Shown piece after piece: positions 36,900 through 47,298 of a stretch of DNA of 64,000 nucleotides. Every line of letters starts with the position of its first letter. Position 1 is the stretch's first letter. Below the pieces are notes generated by a model. That model was given only the letters and a program-made list of their open reading frames with translations, searched no databases and was not told where the DNA came from. Made by a program: the position numbers and the translations under genes. Source of the stretch: Lumnitzera littorea (lineage: Eukaryota; Streptophyta; Magnoliopsida; Myrtales; Combretaceae); the NCBI GenBank assembly GCA_024138015.1, contig JAMXBB010000008.1:40720590-40784589 (forward strand), read 5' to 3'.

Positions 36900-38139
36900 G
36901 AGTAGTAATTGTGCTAGATCCGCCTACATTCCTGATTCTTGCCTACTAGGTGACATTTTCTCTTTTCTTAAAACTTTAACTAAACTGTAGGTAATAGTGA
37001 TTAAAATGTCTCTTTTGTACACATCGTCCACACTTAATATTCTTTAGTTTAGGATAATTTCTAACTATATGACTTGCTTCACCACACATGTAGCACTTTC
37101 CTTTTAGTTGTTCGTAATGTCAGGGATAATGACCTGTACCATACTTCCAACACTTTGCATTAGCACTCCTATCATAAATATTCCTCGTCAACACAGGTTG
37201 AGCAAGATTGCTCACCATAACAGCTGATCTTTTTCTTTGACCTGAACTACTAGCACTTGGATAGGGTCTTTTAAAAGGAAATCTAAATTGAGATCCACTA
37301 CTTACTTTTCTATTTAATTGTGATAACATCTTCAAGTGATTATTCTCCAGTTTCCAAGCCTTCTCTATTACATCATTATAAGTAGGTAGATTGCAATCTT
37401 AAAGTCTACATTGCATTACAGGATCAAATCGTTAGATAAACAAAGTTTTCTTCAAATGTGCATTATCCTTATACAAAGATGGTACATACTGAAATAAACT
37501 ATTGAACTTAGATTCGTATTGGGTTACACTCATGTTTTGTTTTTTCAAGGAAAATAAATCCTTAAGCATTTTTTAATTGAACACTTTATAGGAAGAATTC
37601 TTATTTGAATTCTTGCTTAAACACTTCCCAAGTAATCAGTCCTCAAATTGACCTAACTTTTGAATTCGACCAAATACGGGGTCGTAACTTTAATATATAA
37701 GTCCAATATGATACTTTTTTATGGCCTAATATTCGAAAAGTAGCCAACTTACGCTCTATTTGAGCAAGCCAATCATCTACCTCTTCAAGCTTACTTATGT
37801 CTCCATCAAAATACTAATTAGCCTTAATGAAGTCAAGTGAATAGTCTACATCCAAAGGCCCATTTCTCTTAGTGCCCATTTCTTAAGGCCTTCTTTCTAT
37901 TAGATTTGCCCCAGTTAAAAGATGTTGCAACAAAGCACCTTAATGCTGTATCATTGTGTACATATTTGTGAGCATAAGCTCTATTGGAATAAGTGTAGGG
38001 GTGGTAGGGGTTTGTGTTTGGTTAGGAGGGGGTAGTGGCTATACATTTGCAATTAGTTGTTCCTGAGAAGGGTCGACCAGTAGTGGTGTTTGGCATATGG
38101 TAGGTTGAGTTTTGTTGTCTTTACCATTTATAGCTTTAG
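36900..38139 (-). pseudogene. Gypsy element 1: gag remnant with zinc knuckles
   Basis: From ATG at 38139 (minus) the frame reads MAKAINGKDNKTQPTICQTP, then a Pro/Thr-rich head. A capsid-like middle follows, broken by many stops: YFDGDISKLEEVDDWLAQIE near 37810, and WEVFKQEF near 37640. Near the end (37335-37060) are a Ser/Arg-rich linker, AKCWKYGTGHYP and GKCYMCGEASHIVRNYP, which are CCHC-type knuckles that bind element RNA; the first has Tyr at one Cys position. The order gag, PR, RT on one strand confirms a single Ty3/gypsy element read from right to left. Confidence 0.8.
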
Positions 38140-38454
38140 CCATAATCTTATGTTTAAGTTATTATTTTTTATTAATCCTACAATTTCATAAATTTTCATA
38201 AGTCCATTGATTAAGGATGGTACATAGTTATTTACAGTCATCAAGTGTTGTCTAGCACATAATACATGATAAACACAATTAGTAAATATCCATTCATGAT
38301 TCATAATATAAAAAAAATACTAACTACTATAGATTCATTAACGACATAATATTTGATATTCATTGATACTATTTCTATATACAGATGAAAAAGTAAAGAT
38401 ACAACTCAGTATTTACAAGATTACATACAAAAGATGTACAAACTCAATATTTAC

Positions 38455-38566
38455 AACTCTTTATACAATGATTACATAAACAAACCCTATACATTCGATC
38501 TAGAAACTAAAACTCTTTATACAATGATTACATAAACAAACCCCATACATTTAATCTAGGGATTGA
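38455..38566. repeat. Two-copy ~56-bp tandem duplication
   Basis: ACTCTTTATACAATGATTAC..ACATTCGATCTAGAAACTAA is followed at once by a near-identical copy ending ACATTTAATCTAGGGATTGA. It lies between the acidic reading frame and gag of gypsy element 1. Confidence 0.75.
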
Positions 38567-38859
38567 AAACATGATGAAAGTAGAAGTACATCAAAATATC
38601 AGGCTACATCAAAAAGGAGTGGGGTACATCAAAATTTGCTTGATATACCAAAAATTCTACTTTCTACCATCTTCCCCATTGCTAGCTAACTGATATCACT
38701 AATTTACTAATTATTGGCACTATTGGAGCTAGCTAAAGTCAACAAGTCTTCTAAAGGAATCTACTCAACATTTCCCCCTGCAACGCTAGTCCCATTGTCT
38801 ATCTCATCATTGGTCTCACCACTGGTCTCACTGCTTAAACTTATCTATATGATTTATGG

Positions 38860-39447
38860 GGTATTAGGTATTACTATAACTTCTTACACACTATTATGGC
38901 CTACTTCTTCCTCAACAGTTACATCCTGGGCTAGTGCTTCATTTGGATCATTGGGTAAGTCTTCTTGGGGATCCTTTTCCTCTGGATTTTCTTATGGCTC
39001 TACTAATTCATTGTTTATAGGATTGTCTATAAGTTCATTAGCTGGTTCACCTTGAGGAATCATCTTAACTACATCTTCATTTGGGTTAAATGGCCCAAGT
39101 AATGCAGCGTACTCCTTAAACAAGGGATAGGGAGATTGAGGAAACCAGTCTACAATTCCTTCATGATACAATTTATAAGTAGTTCATACTCTTAAAGGGG
39201 CTTGTTCAAAACCAATAGGATAAGGTAGACTTAGTTTGGTTCTAGCTAAGAAATATAAGATAAGTATCATCATAGATATCATCCTTAGTTTCTGCATGTG
39301 TCGATCTTCAAAAGCTACAATCAAGGTGTATCTATCATAAAGGTGTCCCAATTTTAGGATTATAAGGACCCTGGAATCTTGTAGAATATATGATAATCCC
39401 TTAAAATAGTTGTCAATAATGTCATCAATGGTCATGAACATATTCAA
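38860..39447 (-). pseudogene. Extra acidic reading frame upstream of gag in gypsy element 1
   Basis: One minus-strand frame stays coherent for about 195 codons with only two stops (39186-39184 and 38994-38992). From ATG at 39447 it reads MNMFMTIDDIIDNYFKGLSY, later RTKLSLPYPIGFEQAPLRV, stop, TTYKLYHEGIVDWFPQSPYP, LFKEYAALLGPFNPNEDVV, MIPQGEPANELIDNPINNEL, stop, ENPEEKDPQEDLPNDPNEAL. The first part is mixed helical, the second strongly acidic and Pro-rich. I do not recognise the family. It lies on the same strand as gag-pol, between PBS and gag, where extra ORFs are known in Ogre/Tat elements. It could instead be a captured host fragment. The + strand ORF at 38714-39055 is its antisense shadow. 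Confidence 0.55.
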
Positions 39448-39732
39448 GTTAGCTATGCCTAGGAGTAAATGCTATAGTCTGGTCTTATAATTTGTAAGAG
39501 GTTCTTCCCAATACCATATGAAATTCACCTAAGCATTCCAAAGCAGAGTTTTAGAATCCTATTAAGTAAAACAACAATCAGCACATTGATAAGTTTAAGT
39601 TGTAGTTTATTTATTCTTATGTATTAGTAATCATACATATATATATATATATATCCTAAATCTAAAGCTTTTACTATTCATTTGCTACCCACCTTCACTT
39701 ATCCTTGTCAAAAGACTGTTCTTACAAATTAT

Positions 39733-39744
39733 GCTCTGATACCA
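39733..39744 (-). other. Primer-binding site of gypsy element 1
   Basis: The + strand reads GCTCTGATACCA, the exact complement of TGGTATCAGAGC, the initiator-Met tRNA site used by many plant LTR elements. The LTR begins nine bases further right (39754). Confidence 0.85.
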
Positions 39745-39753
39745 AACAAGAGT

Positions 39754-42530
39754 TGTTACACCTCGAACATTGTTAGGTCATAATAGTCCATCGTGTATAT
39801 CAATTTTATGCTAGAAACTATTTGCACAGTCGCTAGCATAACCTTGACATACACAAGGCTCATACGACAAACCACTCCAAAGCATTCATAATTCCACAAA
39901 TATACAATCATTTATATTCATAGCAAACTTATATTTACAATAAGGCTAGGTATAGAGTAATTATAAAAGTATATAAGTATGTGTTATGACTCAAAAGTAG
40001 GAATCCAACTAGATTGCCTAGATGATCTAGTTGATTCCACAAAAAACAAAAAGTTCCAAGAACATAGTTCTCGTCATTTTACCTTATTCAGGCATGCATA
40101 TACCCTTTTTGCACACCTAGACGTCATTGTCATGCAGCATGATTATTCAAAACTAGCAAACAAATCTATAGGGAAGTGAGCAAATCACAACTCAGTAAGG
40201 GGCAAGAGGCAAATAACATATACAAGTTGAATAGTACAACCAAGTTATCAAGCAATTATTATGTGTAATGCATGAACAAGCAATGTATCATCTACATGAT
40301 GTTATTCAAAACTTCGTGAGGTTAGAAAAATTTTACTCACTCTAACCTGAGTTGAGGAGTTGTGATATGATGGACATAGTGTTAATCATAAAGGCTACGA
40401 AGCCCTCTTACGGCTAATTCTAGGCTTGTGTAATGGAGAATCCTACTCCTCCTACGACTACCTTCGAACCCGAACCTAACACCCTTAATCTCACTACAAC
40501 CTCCTCTCATGTCACTTAGTTCAACTAAGGGTAGGGAAAGACCAATTCATTGCAACCTCGTCAAAGGCGTCATAATTTAGCAAGAGAAGCCTAACCATCC
40601 CTTAGTGGGATGTGATGCATGTTTGTTTATAGTTTTAGTTCGTATTTCCATTCATCTAATCAAGGTGATCAACCAATTCATAACACTCCAAACAAGATCA
40701 ATCAACATTGCAAAACATGTAGCTCAATTACTAGTCAACATCTCAATAATCGACTACAAGCGTAGCTTGCATACAAATAACTACTTACAACTACAAGCAA
40801 ACATATACCTCAGTCTTTACAAATTCTATTTACTTATACCGAAGCTTACTCTAGTAGGTTTGTAACGTCAAAGTTCTGTTCACTTGAAAATCCTATATAT
40901 ATCAAAACCTAGATTCAATTTTTGTAAGATTTATGAAAATATTAAGGTTTTATTGAGTTCTTCGTATTATTATATAACTTGGTTGAACTACGACTTATAT
41001 TGTTATCTAATAGAGTTTCTTATATAAATATATACACACACACATACACACACATTCTCTAAGTATTATATTTTATCATATATGTTATATTAAATTATTT
41101 AATATTAACAGATATACATAATTTTACTACAACATACAATATATTGTTTCAATTGTATCGAAATGTGTATTTCATTAGTCAAATTACGGTTCAATTACAG
41201 AAAGGTTATCATAAAACTATATTTTCCGTATTATCATAGAAAATACCTATTTTATTAGCTAAAGTTATCTAATTTTAATAAAGTCGGTATTGTTGAGTTC
41301 ATTTGAACTTAACGGTACATGTTATGTGTTCTATTCAAAAGATAATTCCTAAAGGGTATTTCTAATCCTAGTATGTCGATAAAGTCATATTACCAATGAT
41401 ATCACATTAACATCATAGTATATGAATAAGATATATTTTTATATTATTTTCAGATAAAACATGATAAATCATATATTATTTATCTTTAGCATATATATAT
41501 CACAACCTAATGTATACTATATTACGAAATATAATAAAAACAATAGGTAATCCTATCTTACCAAAGTATTTTTAATTATGATTTAATCAAATAATTAACA
41601 TATTTTAACCTATTATTACTAAATACATATCTTGGTTACTAATTTAAGCCATTTAACTAGGAAAATTTATAATAAATAGCACGAATTATCAAATAATTCT
41701 ACTAAAACCCCTATAAACTCATAAATATATATAGAATTTAACCAGCAATTTGTTTCGTGTAATCGGATTTATCACCGATATACATAAAATTACATTTTTG
41801 CCCCTATATTATGGTTAATCAAGTAAATAATATTATTTTTATACAAAATAAATTTCAACCTATCCTACTATCATTACAAGTGTCCATAAGTCATTATAGG
41901 TCAAATTCATCAATTATTTCTATTAAAACTAATTTATTTTAGAAAATGCCTATTTTAGCTATTCTATGGCCTACAATACAATAAATACTAGACATATATA
42001 AAATCAAAATTGGGCTATGTAGCATCAAACTAGATATAATAAGGATCCTACAGAAAAATTTTGAGTCTCAAACAATATCATTTGATATATTTATTTTAGA
42101 TTCGAAAATTCGAAAATACAGTAATGTTTATTAAGGATGTATATAAAATAATTAAAATTTTATCAAACTAATTTTACTGCATGAAAGTATATCTAAAATA
42201 ACTTATAAATAATTTTTTTATATTTTTCCTAATTTGTATAGTATTTTTAGAAAATAAGAGAAAAATAGGGCAAAAACTTCAACTAGGTGTTCATTGAAGC
42301 TCCAGCTACTGGACCATGGTGGAAGTCTATTGGTGGAGCTAGCTGGTGGGTGCATTGGTGGTGGCTATAAGGTTTGTTGTTAGGTTGTCGTTTGGTTAGG
42401 AATAACAGGTACCTTTTTTTTCTATTTTTTTTCCTATTTTCTATTAATTTCCTTTTATTTTTCTTTAGGTGTTTTAAGTTGCTAAATGTGTAATTTGAGT
42501 CTTGGGATCATATTTATAAGGAAAAGACAT
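39754..42530 (-). mobile_element. 5' LTR of gypsy element 1, related to family A
   Basis: Starts TGTTACACCTCG next to the PBS. Reversed, it carries the same landmarks as family A: a TGAGTTGTGATTTGCTCAC-type block near 40177-40200, the GAACTAAGTGACATGAG region near 40515-40530 with CTTCGAAGGTAGTCG-like sequence near 40455-40470, and a leader rich in ACCA/GGTGG near 42300-42365. A minus-strand TATA-like ATTTATAAGG is near 42508-42520. U3 should continue for several hundred bases, but I could not place the outer end. The missing 3' LTR makes the element incomplete. ORF-like stretches here (39979-40179, 40605-40865) are spurious. Confidence 0.7.
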
Positions 42531-43236
42531 CTTAATAAAACAATTAGCAAATAACATGGCTACGATGTGCATATAAAAAGTAAATATAATAATATGATAA
42601 AATTTAAAGCATAACACAATTATTGAATCACACCATATATATGATCTACCATTTGAGAAAGAAAAAAAATAACGCAAAAACAAATTTAGAAAAATGTTGT
42701 CCAAAATGAAAGAAATATATATATATATATACATACATACACACACATTATAGTAATGCATTATAAATGCATATGTTAAAAATACACTAAATATGCTAAC
42801 TGCATTTAATTTGATTTACCGAAGAAATATCATACACATGTAAAACAAATAATGACAAATCAATAGGCCATTTTTCATAAAGCAAAGTAATTATTTAAGA
42901 GCTTATAGGGAATTGTTTAAGGGTAAAATCCTCAAATATATTAGATTTTATTGTGAGTCAAAGGAAAAAAATAGAAAGATTCCCGATTCTTAAATGCATT
43001 AGATTTTATTACGAGTCGAAAAAAGTATTTATGGTTATTTGGCATGTTACTAAGAGTAGGAGAAAGAGATTGAAATTAGAGATAAAAAATTAGTGAATTA
43101 GTCACTTTAGCCTTCATAGTATTAAGTTAGAATTTAATATCAAATGATTTCATGGTTATTTCCAATATGTTATAGGGGTATTTGAAGAAACAACAAAATA
43201 ACACCAAAACACCCCTAATTCCTTTTATAATATAGA
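42531..43236 (-). mobile_element. AT-rich DNA ending in a Helitron-like 5' terminus
   Basis: On the minus strand TCTATATTATAAAAGGAATT begins at 43236, preceded by A, and runs into AGGGGTGTTTTGGTGTT, a common plant Helitron 5' end. Inside are an (AT)n/(AC)n microsatellite at about 42716-42748 and two AGATTTTATT..GAGTC(A/G)AA copies near 42950 and 43000. The 95-codon ORF at 42474-42761 minus covers the microsatellite and is not credible. Confidence 0.45.
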
Positions 43237-44281
43237 TAATAGATATATTAGTAAACAGAACACCCACAATGCATGTGTAAAACTTATGTACAATGCTATA
43301 ATAAAATTATTAAATCAATCTAAACATGCAATTGTTAAGAGTAAAAAAAATATATTTAAGCATAATTTCTACTCACAAAAGTTAAAAAAGAATATCTCGT
43401 GTAACCTTAAAAACATTAAATAGCAAAATTAGTATAAAAGTAAAAGACTAAATTTTTGTAAAAAGAGTAATAAACTATACCAAAATCCTACCTTGACAAT
43501 TTTAATAGTTTCCTTTGCCAAATCCGAATTCGTCTCCATTTTCATACTTATAATTAAATATATTACTAATAAATGAAGAACAAGTTAAATACGAATTACT
43601 TTTTATGCTGATTATTTGTCAAATAAACTTCATGTTCTACTAAAATTTTAATAAGTAAATAAATTTGTGAAATAAGCATAATTAAACATATAACTAAATA
43701 AACATTTAATTATCAATAGTTTTTCTTCTACTAAAATTTTAGAAGCAAATAAACCATTGAAATAAACACAATTAAACATATCACTAAATAAACAATAAAA
43801 CATTTTTAGCATAGATATCGCAATAATTGAAAATTTGATGAAAGAATTACTAGGATTTATTTATATTGGAAATATAACTAGAAGTTGTCATTTTGATAGA
43901 AGATTTTTAGTTTAGATTCCATTTTTTGTGGAGAATTTATAGGTTAAATACTATTTTTGGCATACAAAATTTTTTACCACAATAACTGTAAACTCTATAA
44001 ATTTAGCTTTTTTGATATCAAGTTGATTCAAGTATTGTAGGCAATTACCTAAGTCAACAAAGTTGATAAATTTAAAATTGATTAAAATTTTAAACTTAAA
44101 TATAATATGAATGAGAAAAACCCTAAAAAAAAAAATTTAATTGAAACCTTAATCGCATATAAAAACCTTAAATCTTAGATACGCTTAAATATAAGATATT
44201 AAACTTGAATATAATAAAAACTCTAAAACTATAACCCTAAGCTTATAAAATGAATAAATTTACCTAAATAGTGATAAAACT
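43237..44281. other. AT-rich DNA, no gene seen
   Basis: Contains a loose duplication (CTACTAAAATTTTAATAAGTAAATAAATTTGTG near 43640 and CTACTAAAATTTTAGAAGC near 43730, each followed by AATTAAACATAT). No coding domain. Confidence 0.45.
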
Positions 44282-45182
44282 TAGTGCAAACCGTAACCAA
44301 GATCAATTGCTAAATGAGTTCTAGCTTGCTAAAAGCTTGAAAAGGAAATGATGGGGAATGTGTAGAAGGACAAATACGAATAAAAAGTAAGCAAAAACCC
44401 GTGAACAACTCCAACTACACCAAGTAACATTTTTACCCAAGGCTTTACTAATACATTAATGGAACTTCCGAAGACTCACGGTATAACTCGATATGATGCA
44501 CGAGATGGTCCAGTGAGATTGCTTACCACCTAGCCTTGCTTAAGGGTTAAAATAAGAGTCAGATGAATGTAAACAAAGTAGTGTTTATGAGAGAAAAATG
44601 TCAAGTGTATTAATATTCAATCTGATGTTTACAACTACAAGTACAAGAGGTATTTATACCTAAGAATTTAGGGTAATATGCCTAAAAAGGAAAAGACAAA
44701 AAAGGTATTACTCTAATGGAGTACTGTATAAGAATACAAAAGAGTAGAAATGAATATTCAAGAAAGGCAATTATTAGAGTGGCAAATTTTACACATGGTC
44801 CTATACACATGGCGGCGATACATTGGTGAGGCCGTTGGAAGATGTAGACGAAAGTATACAGTTAGGTTGCTTGTTCGAGTAGGGGTGGCTAAGGATTAAT
44901 CCGGCCTCTCTCTCTCAATTTCTCGGCAAGGGAGATGTCGAGTCATTGGTTGACTAGGACGCAAGTGAGTAATTATGAAAGGTTTGGTTATTCTCTTGGT
45001 AATTTATAACTCGGCATACTTTAGAGAGAAGGGCAGTTATTCGGCTTGACATATAGAGTGACTCGGCAAAGAAGTACTTAACTCTGGTAGGAGTTAGCTA
45101 GAGTAAAAGAATACATCTTACCAAGCCTTCCAGCCTTCGAGCTTGGTTGTGAGTCAAAGGCCTAGTAACCTGATCCCTATCA
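44282..45182 (-). mobile_element. 3' LTR of gypsy element 2
   Basis: About 900 bp. On the minus strand it begins TGATAGGGATCAGG and ends GGTTTGCACTA (CA decayed to TA). Many single-base differences from the right LTR, and extra sequence near 44420-44480 missing there, point to an old insertion. Confidence 0.85.
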
Positions 45183-45200
45183 TTCCCTTCGGGTTGATTT
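45183..45200 (-). other. Polypurine tract of gypsy element 2
   Basis: The minus strand reads CAACCCGAAGGGAA immediately before the 3' LTR start TGATAGG, the position where plus-strand DNA synthesis is primed. Confidence 0.7.
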
Positions 45201-46210
45201 AGATTTGGGATCAAATCCAAATGGTCTTCAATCAGCTCTCCATCGGGGTTATATCGACTGAGGTTGGTAACATTGAAGGTGTTAGAAACCCCATAGTCCT
45301 CAGGCAGCTTCCATTTGTAGTCATTATCATTGATCTTCTAGAGGATTCTGAAAGGTCCTTCAGCCCTTAGGGATAGTTTGTTCCATCTCTTGCTCGGAAA
45401 TCTCTCTTTACTTAGGTACAGTCACACCAAGTCCCTCGGTTGAAAATGTTTTGCCATCCTACCCTTGGCCTTCTCTCGCATATGTCTAGTGGCTTGGTCG
45501 ATGTGCCGAGTGACTTTGTTGTAGATGTGCTGAAAGGATTGTGCCCTAGCTCTTACGTCAAGGTCCTCTTATGTGAGCACAAGTACAAGGGTGTGATTGA
45601 GGGGCAACTTGGGGTTGAAACCATAGACAACTTCAAAGGGGGTCTACTTAGTAGTGTCATGTGTTGTTTTGTTGTAAGGGAATTCAACCATTGCAAGCAA
45701 ACAACCTAATCGGCTAAGTTTTTGCCCACTATAGCTCAGAGTAGTGATCTCAAAGTGCAATTAACCACCTCTATTTGACTATCAGTCTAGGGGTGATAGG
45801 AAGTATTGAATAGTAGTTTAATCCCCATCCGACGCCATAAAGTCCTCCAGAAATGGCTCAAGAACTTCGGGTCTCTATTAAAGACTATACTTTTCGGCAT
45901 ACCGTGTATTCGTACAACCTTCTGCAAGAAAAGAGAAGCAATAGCTGAAGCGCCGTTAGTCTTGGAATAGGGTATGAAGTGTGCCATCTTGGTAAACTTA
46001 TCAACGATAACCATTACAAAATCTTTGCCTCGAGCAGTTTGTAGTAGTCTGAAAATAAAGTCCATGCTTAATTCGGTCCATGGCTTAGTTGGAATAGGCA
46101 AAGGCATTGCTCTTCCTTGTTTAGCTCAATACTTAGCCCACTTACATACGACATAGCTTTCAACAACTCGGTGCACATTTCACCACATTCTCAACCAAAA
46201 GAATCGACCA
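45201..46210 (-). pseudogene. Gypsy element 2: integrase
   Basis: Integrase inserts element cDNA into the genome. An HHCC-like zinc region (EAHSRGLSGHFG near 46270-46235, then later Cys residues) leads into the core at 46107-45787: MDFIFRLLQTARGKDFV with the first Asp, FNRDPKFLSHFW with the second, and, past a stop, TDSQIEVVN with Glu, so the D,D,E triad is still visible. The C-terminal part continues in shifted frames: GFNPKLPL near 45615, ERFPSKRWNKLSLRAEGPF near 45400-45345 and NDNDYKWKLPEDYGVSN near 45330-45280. It reads up to the 3' LTR. Stops and frameshifts inactivate it. The + strand ORF at 45440-45709 is a shadow. Confidence 0.88.
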
Positions 46211-46559
46211 CTTAACAATTTTTATGTTATTTTCTCCCCAAAATGTCCAGACAGTCCTCTACTATGGGCTTCCTTAATCAGTAGCTCCTATAGTGAACAA
46301 GTCAGAAGCATAATTTTCCCCTTTGAAATAAGTAACCATCTTCTACATGGTACTCATCCATTGTTCTTCCATCGACACATCATGCAAATATGGGTCTAAA
46401 GTGTAGATCCTCAAAATACAGTTCTTTGATACTCATAAACCCAAATAATTTGGTTTGCAGTTCAGTCAGAAGTGCATGCCTTCTTGAAAGAGCATTTACA
46501 ACTACGTTGCTTTTCTCTTGTTTGTATTTTATTACAAAATTGAACCCTTTAAGGAATTC

Positions 46560-46754
46560 AACTCACCTTACCTGCCGCTTTGACAACTTGGTTTGACTTT
46601 GGAGGTATCTCAAGGACTCGTGATCAATATAGATGACAAATTCTCTCAACACTATACTTGCAATGCTTGAATCAGAGCCAAGAGTTTTTCGTCATACACA
46701 AAGTCCATTAATTAAGGTCCTCTAAGCTTCTTACTATGATAGGCAATTGGTTGA
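46560..46754 (-). pseudogene. Gypsy element 2: RNase H, 3' part
   Basis: The minus strand reads QPIAYHSKKLRGP from 46754, then LMDFVYDEKLLALIQALQV and DTSKVKPSCQS: the 'RPIAYFSKKL..YDKELLALVRAL..' stretch of a gypsy RNase H. The 5' part (NASDIGIGIVLMQES) lies at about 49281-49325 on the far side of LTR-D; removing LTR-D and one GTTGA joins them. Confidence 0.82.
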
Positions 46755-47030
46755 TGTAGACACCTAATTTTTGCTCCTTTGTAGTCTTAAATTTTATTTT
46801 TACAAAAAGGGTCCTAATTCAAAAATTAAAAAAAAAAACAAAAAAAAAATTAATAAAATATTTAAATACCAAAAAAATAAGAAAAGAATTTTTTTTAAAA
46901 AAATATTTTTGTAGATTTTTAGGAAGTAACTTTTTTTAGAACAAATAGTTTTTATTTTTAGTTTAGTTAAAAAATTTTATTTTAGGAAATCAGATAGTTT
47001 AAATATAATTTAGTTATATTAAAAATCAAG

Positions 47031-47121
47031 GCATAGGCCAACAACCTAACGGATAAGTATTGAAGTATCGAATTGGATTTAATTTGAGGTCTTGAGTTCG
47101 AGTCTTGCTAGTTACCTATGT
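47031..47121 (+). other. tRNA-like segment in LTR-D U3
   Basis: GCATAGG (47031-47037) can pair fully with CCTATGT (47115-47121), with one G-T pair. Between them are an A-box-like CCTAACGGATAAGT (about 47049-47062) and a B-box-like GAGTTCGAGTCT (about 47095-47106). The T-arm pairing is poor and six extra bases precede the closing strand, so this is not a working tRNA gene. It could be tRNA-derived or chance. Confidence 0.3.
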
Positions 47122-47287
47122 CTTTTATTTTTTACAAAAGCAAGAGAAATAAACAGGATTCATATCTAATTAAAATCATTAGAATCTAATTTGATTTTAT
47201 TAAATCAGATTTGAATTAATTTGAATCTAGTTTAATTATTATCAAATCGGATACAATAGAAACAATAGATATGATATGGTTTGAGTT

Positions 47288-47298
47288 ATATAAATAGA
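47288..47298 (+). promoter_or_regulatory. TATA box of LTR-D
   Basis: TATATAAATAG about 535 bp from the LTR start and upstream of the C-rich leader. Confidence 0.55.

Noticed and set aside
38714..39055. 113-codon Ser-rich + strand ORF
   Set aside because: Antisense shadow of the acidic frame on the minus strand, which is the coherent one.
45440..45709. 89-codon + strand ORF
   Set aside because: Antisense to the integrase C-terminal region of gypsy element 2.
47031..47121. Functional tRNA gene
   Set aside because: Poor T-arm, no clear anticodon arm and extra bases before the closing stem; kept only as a tRNA-like segment.
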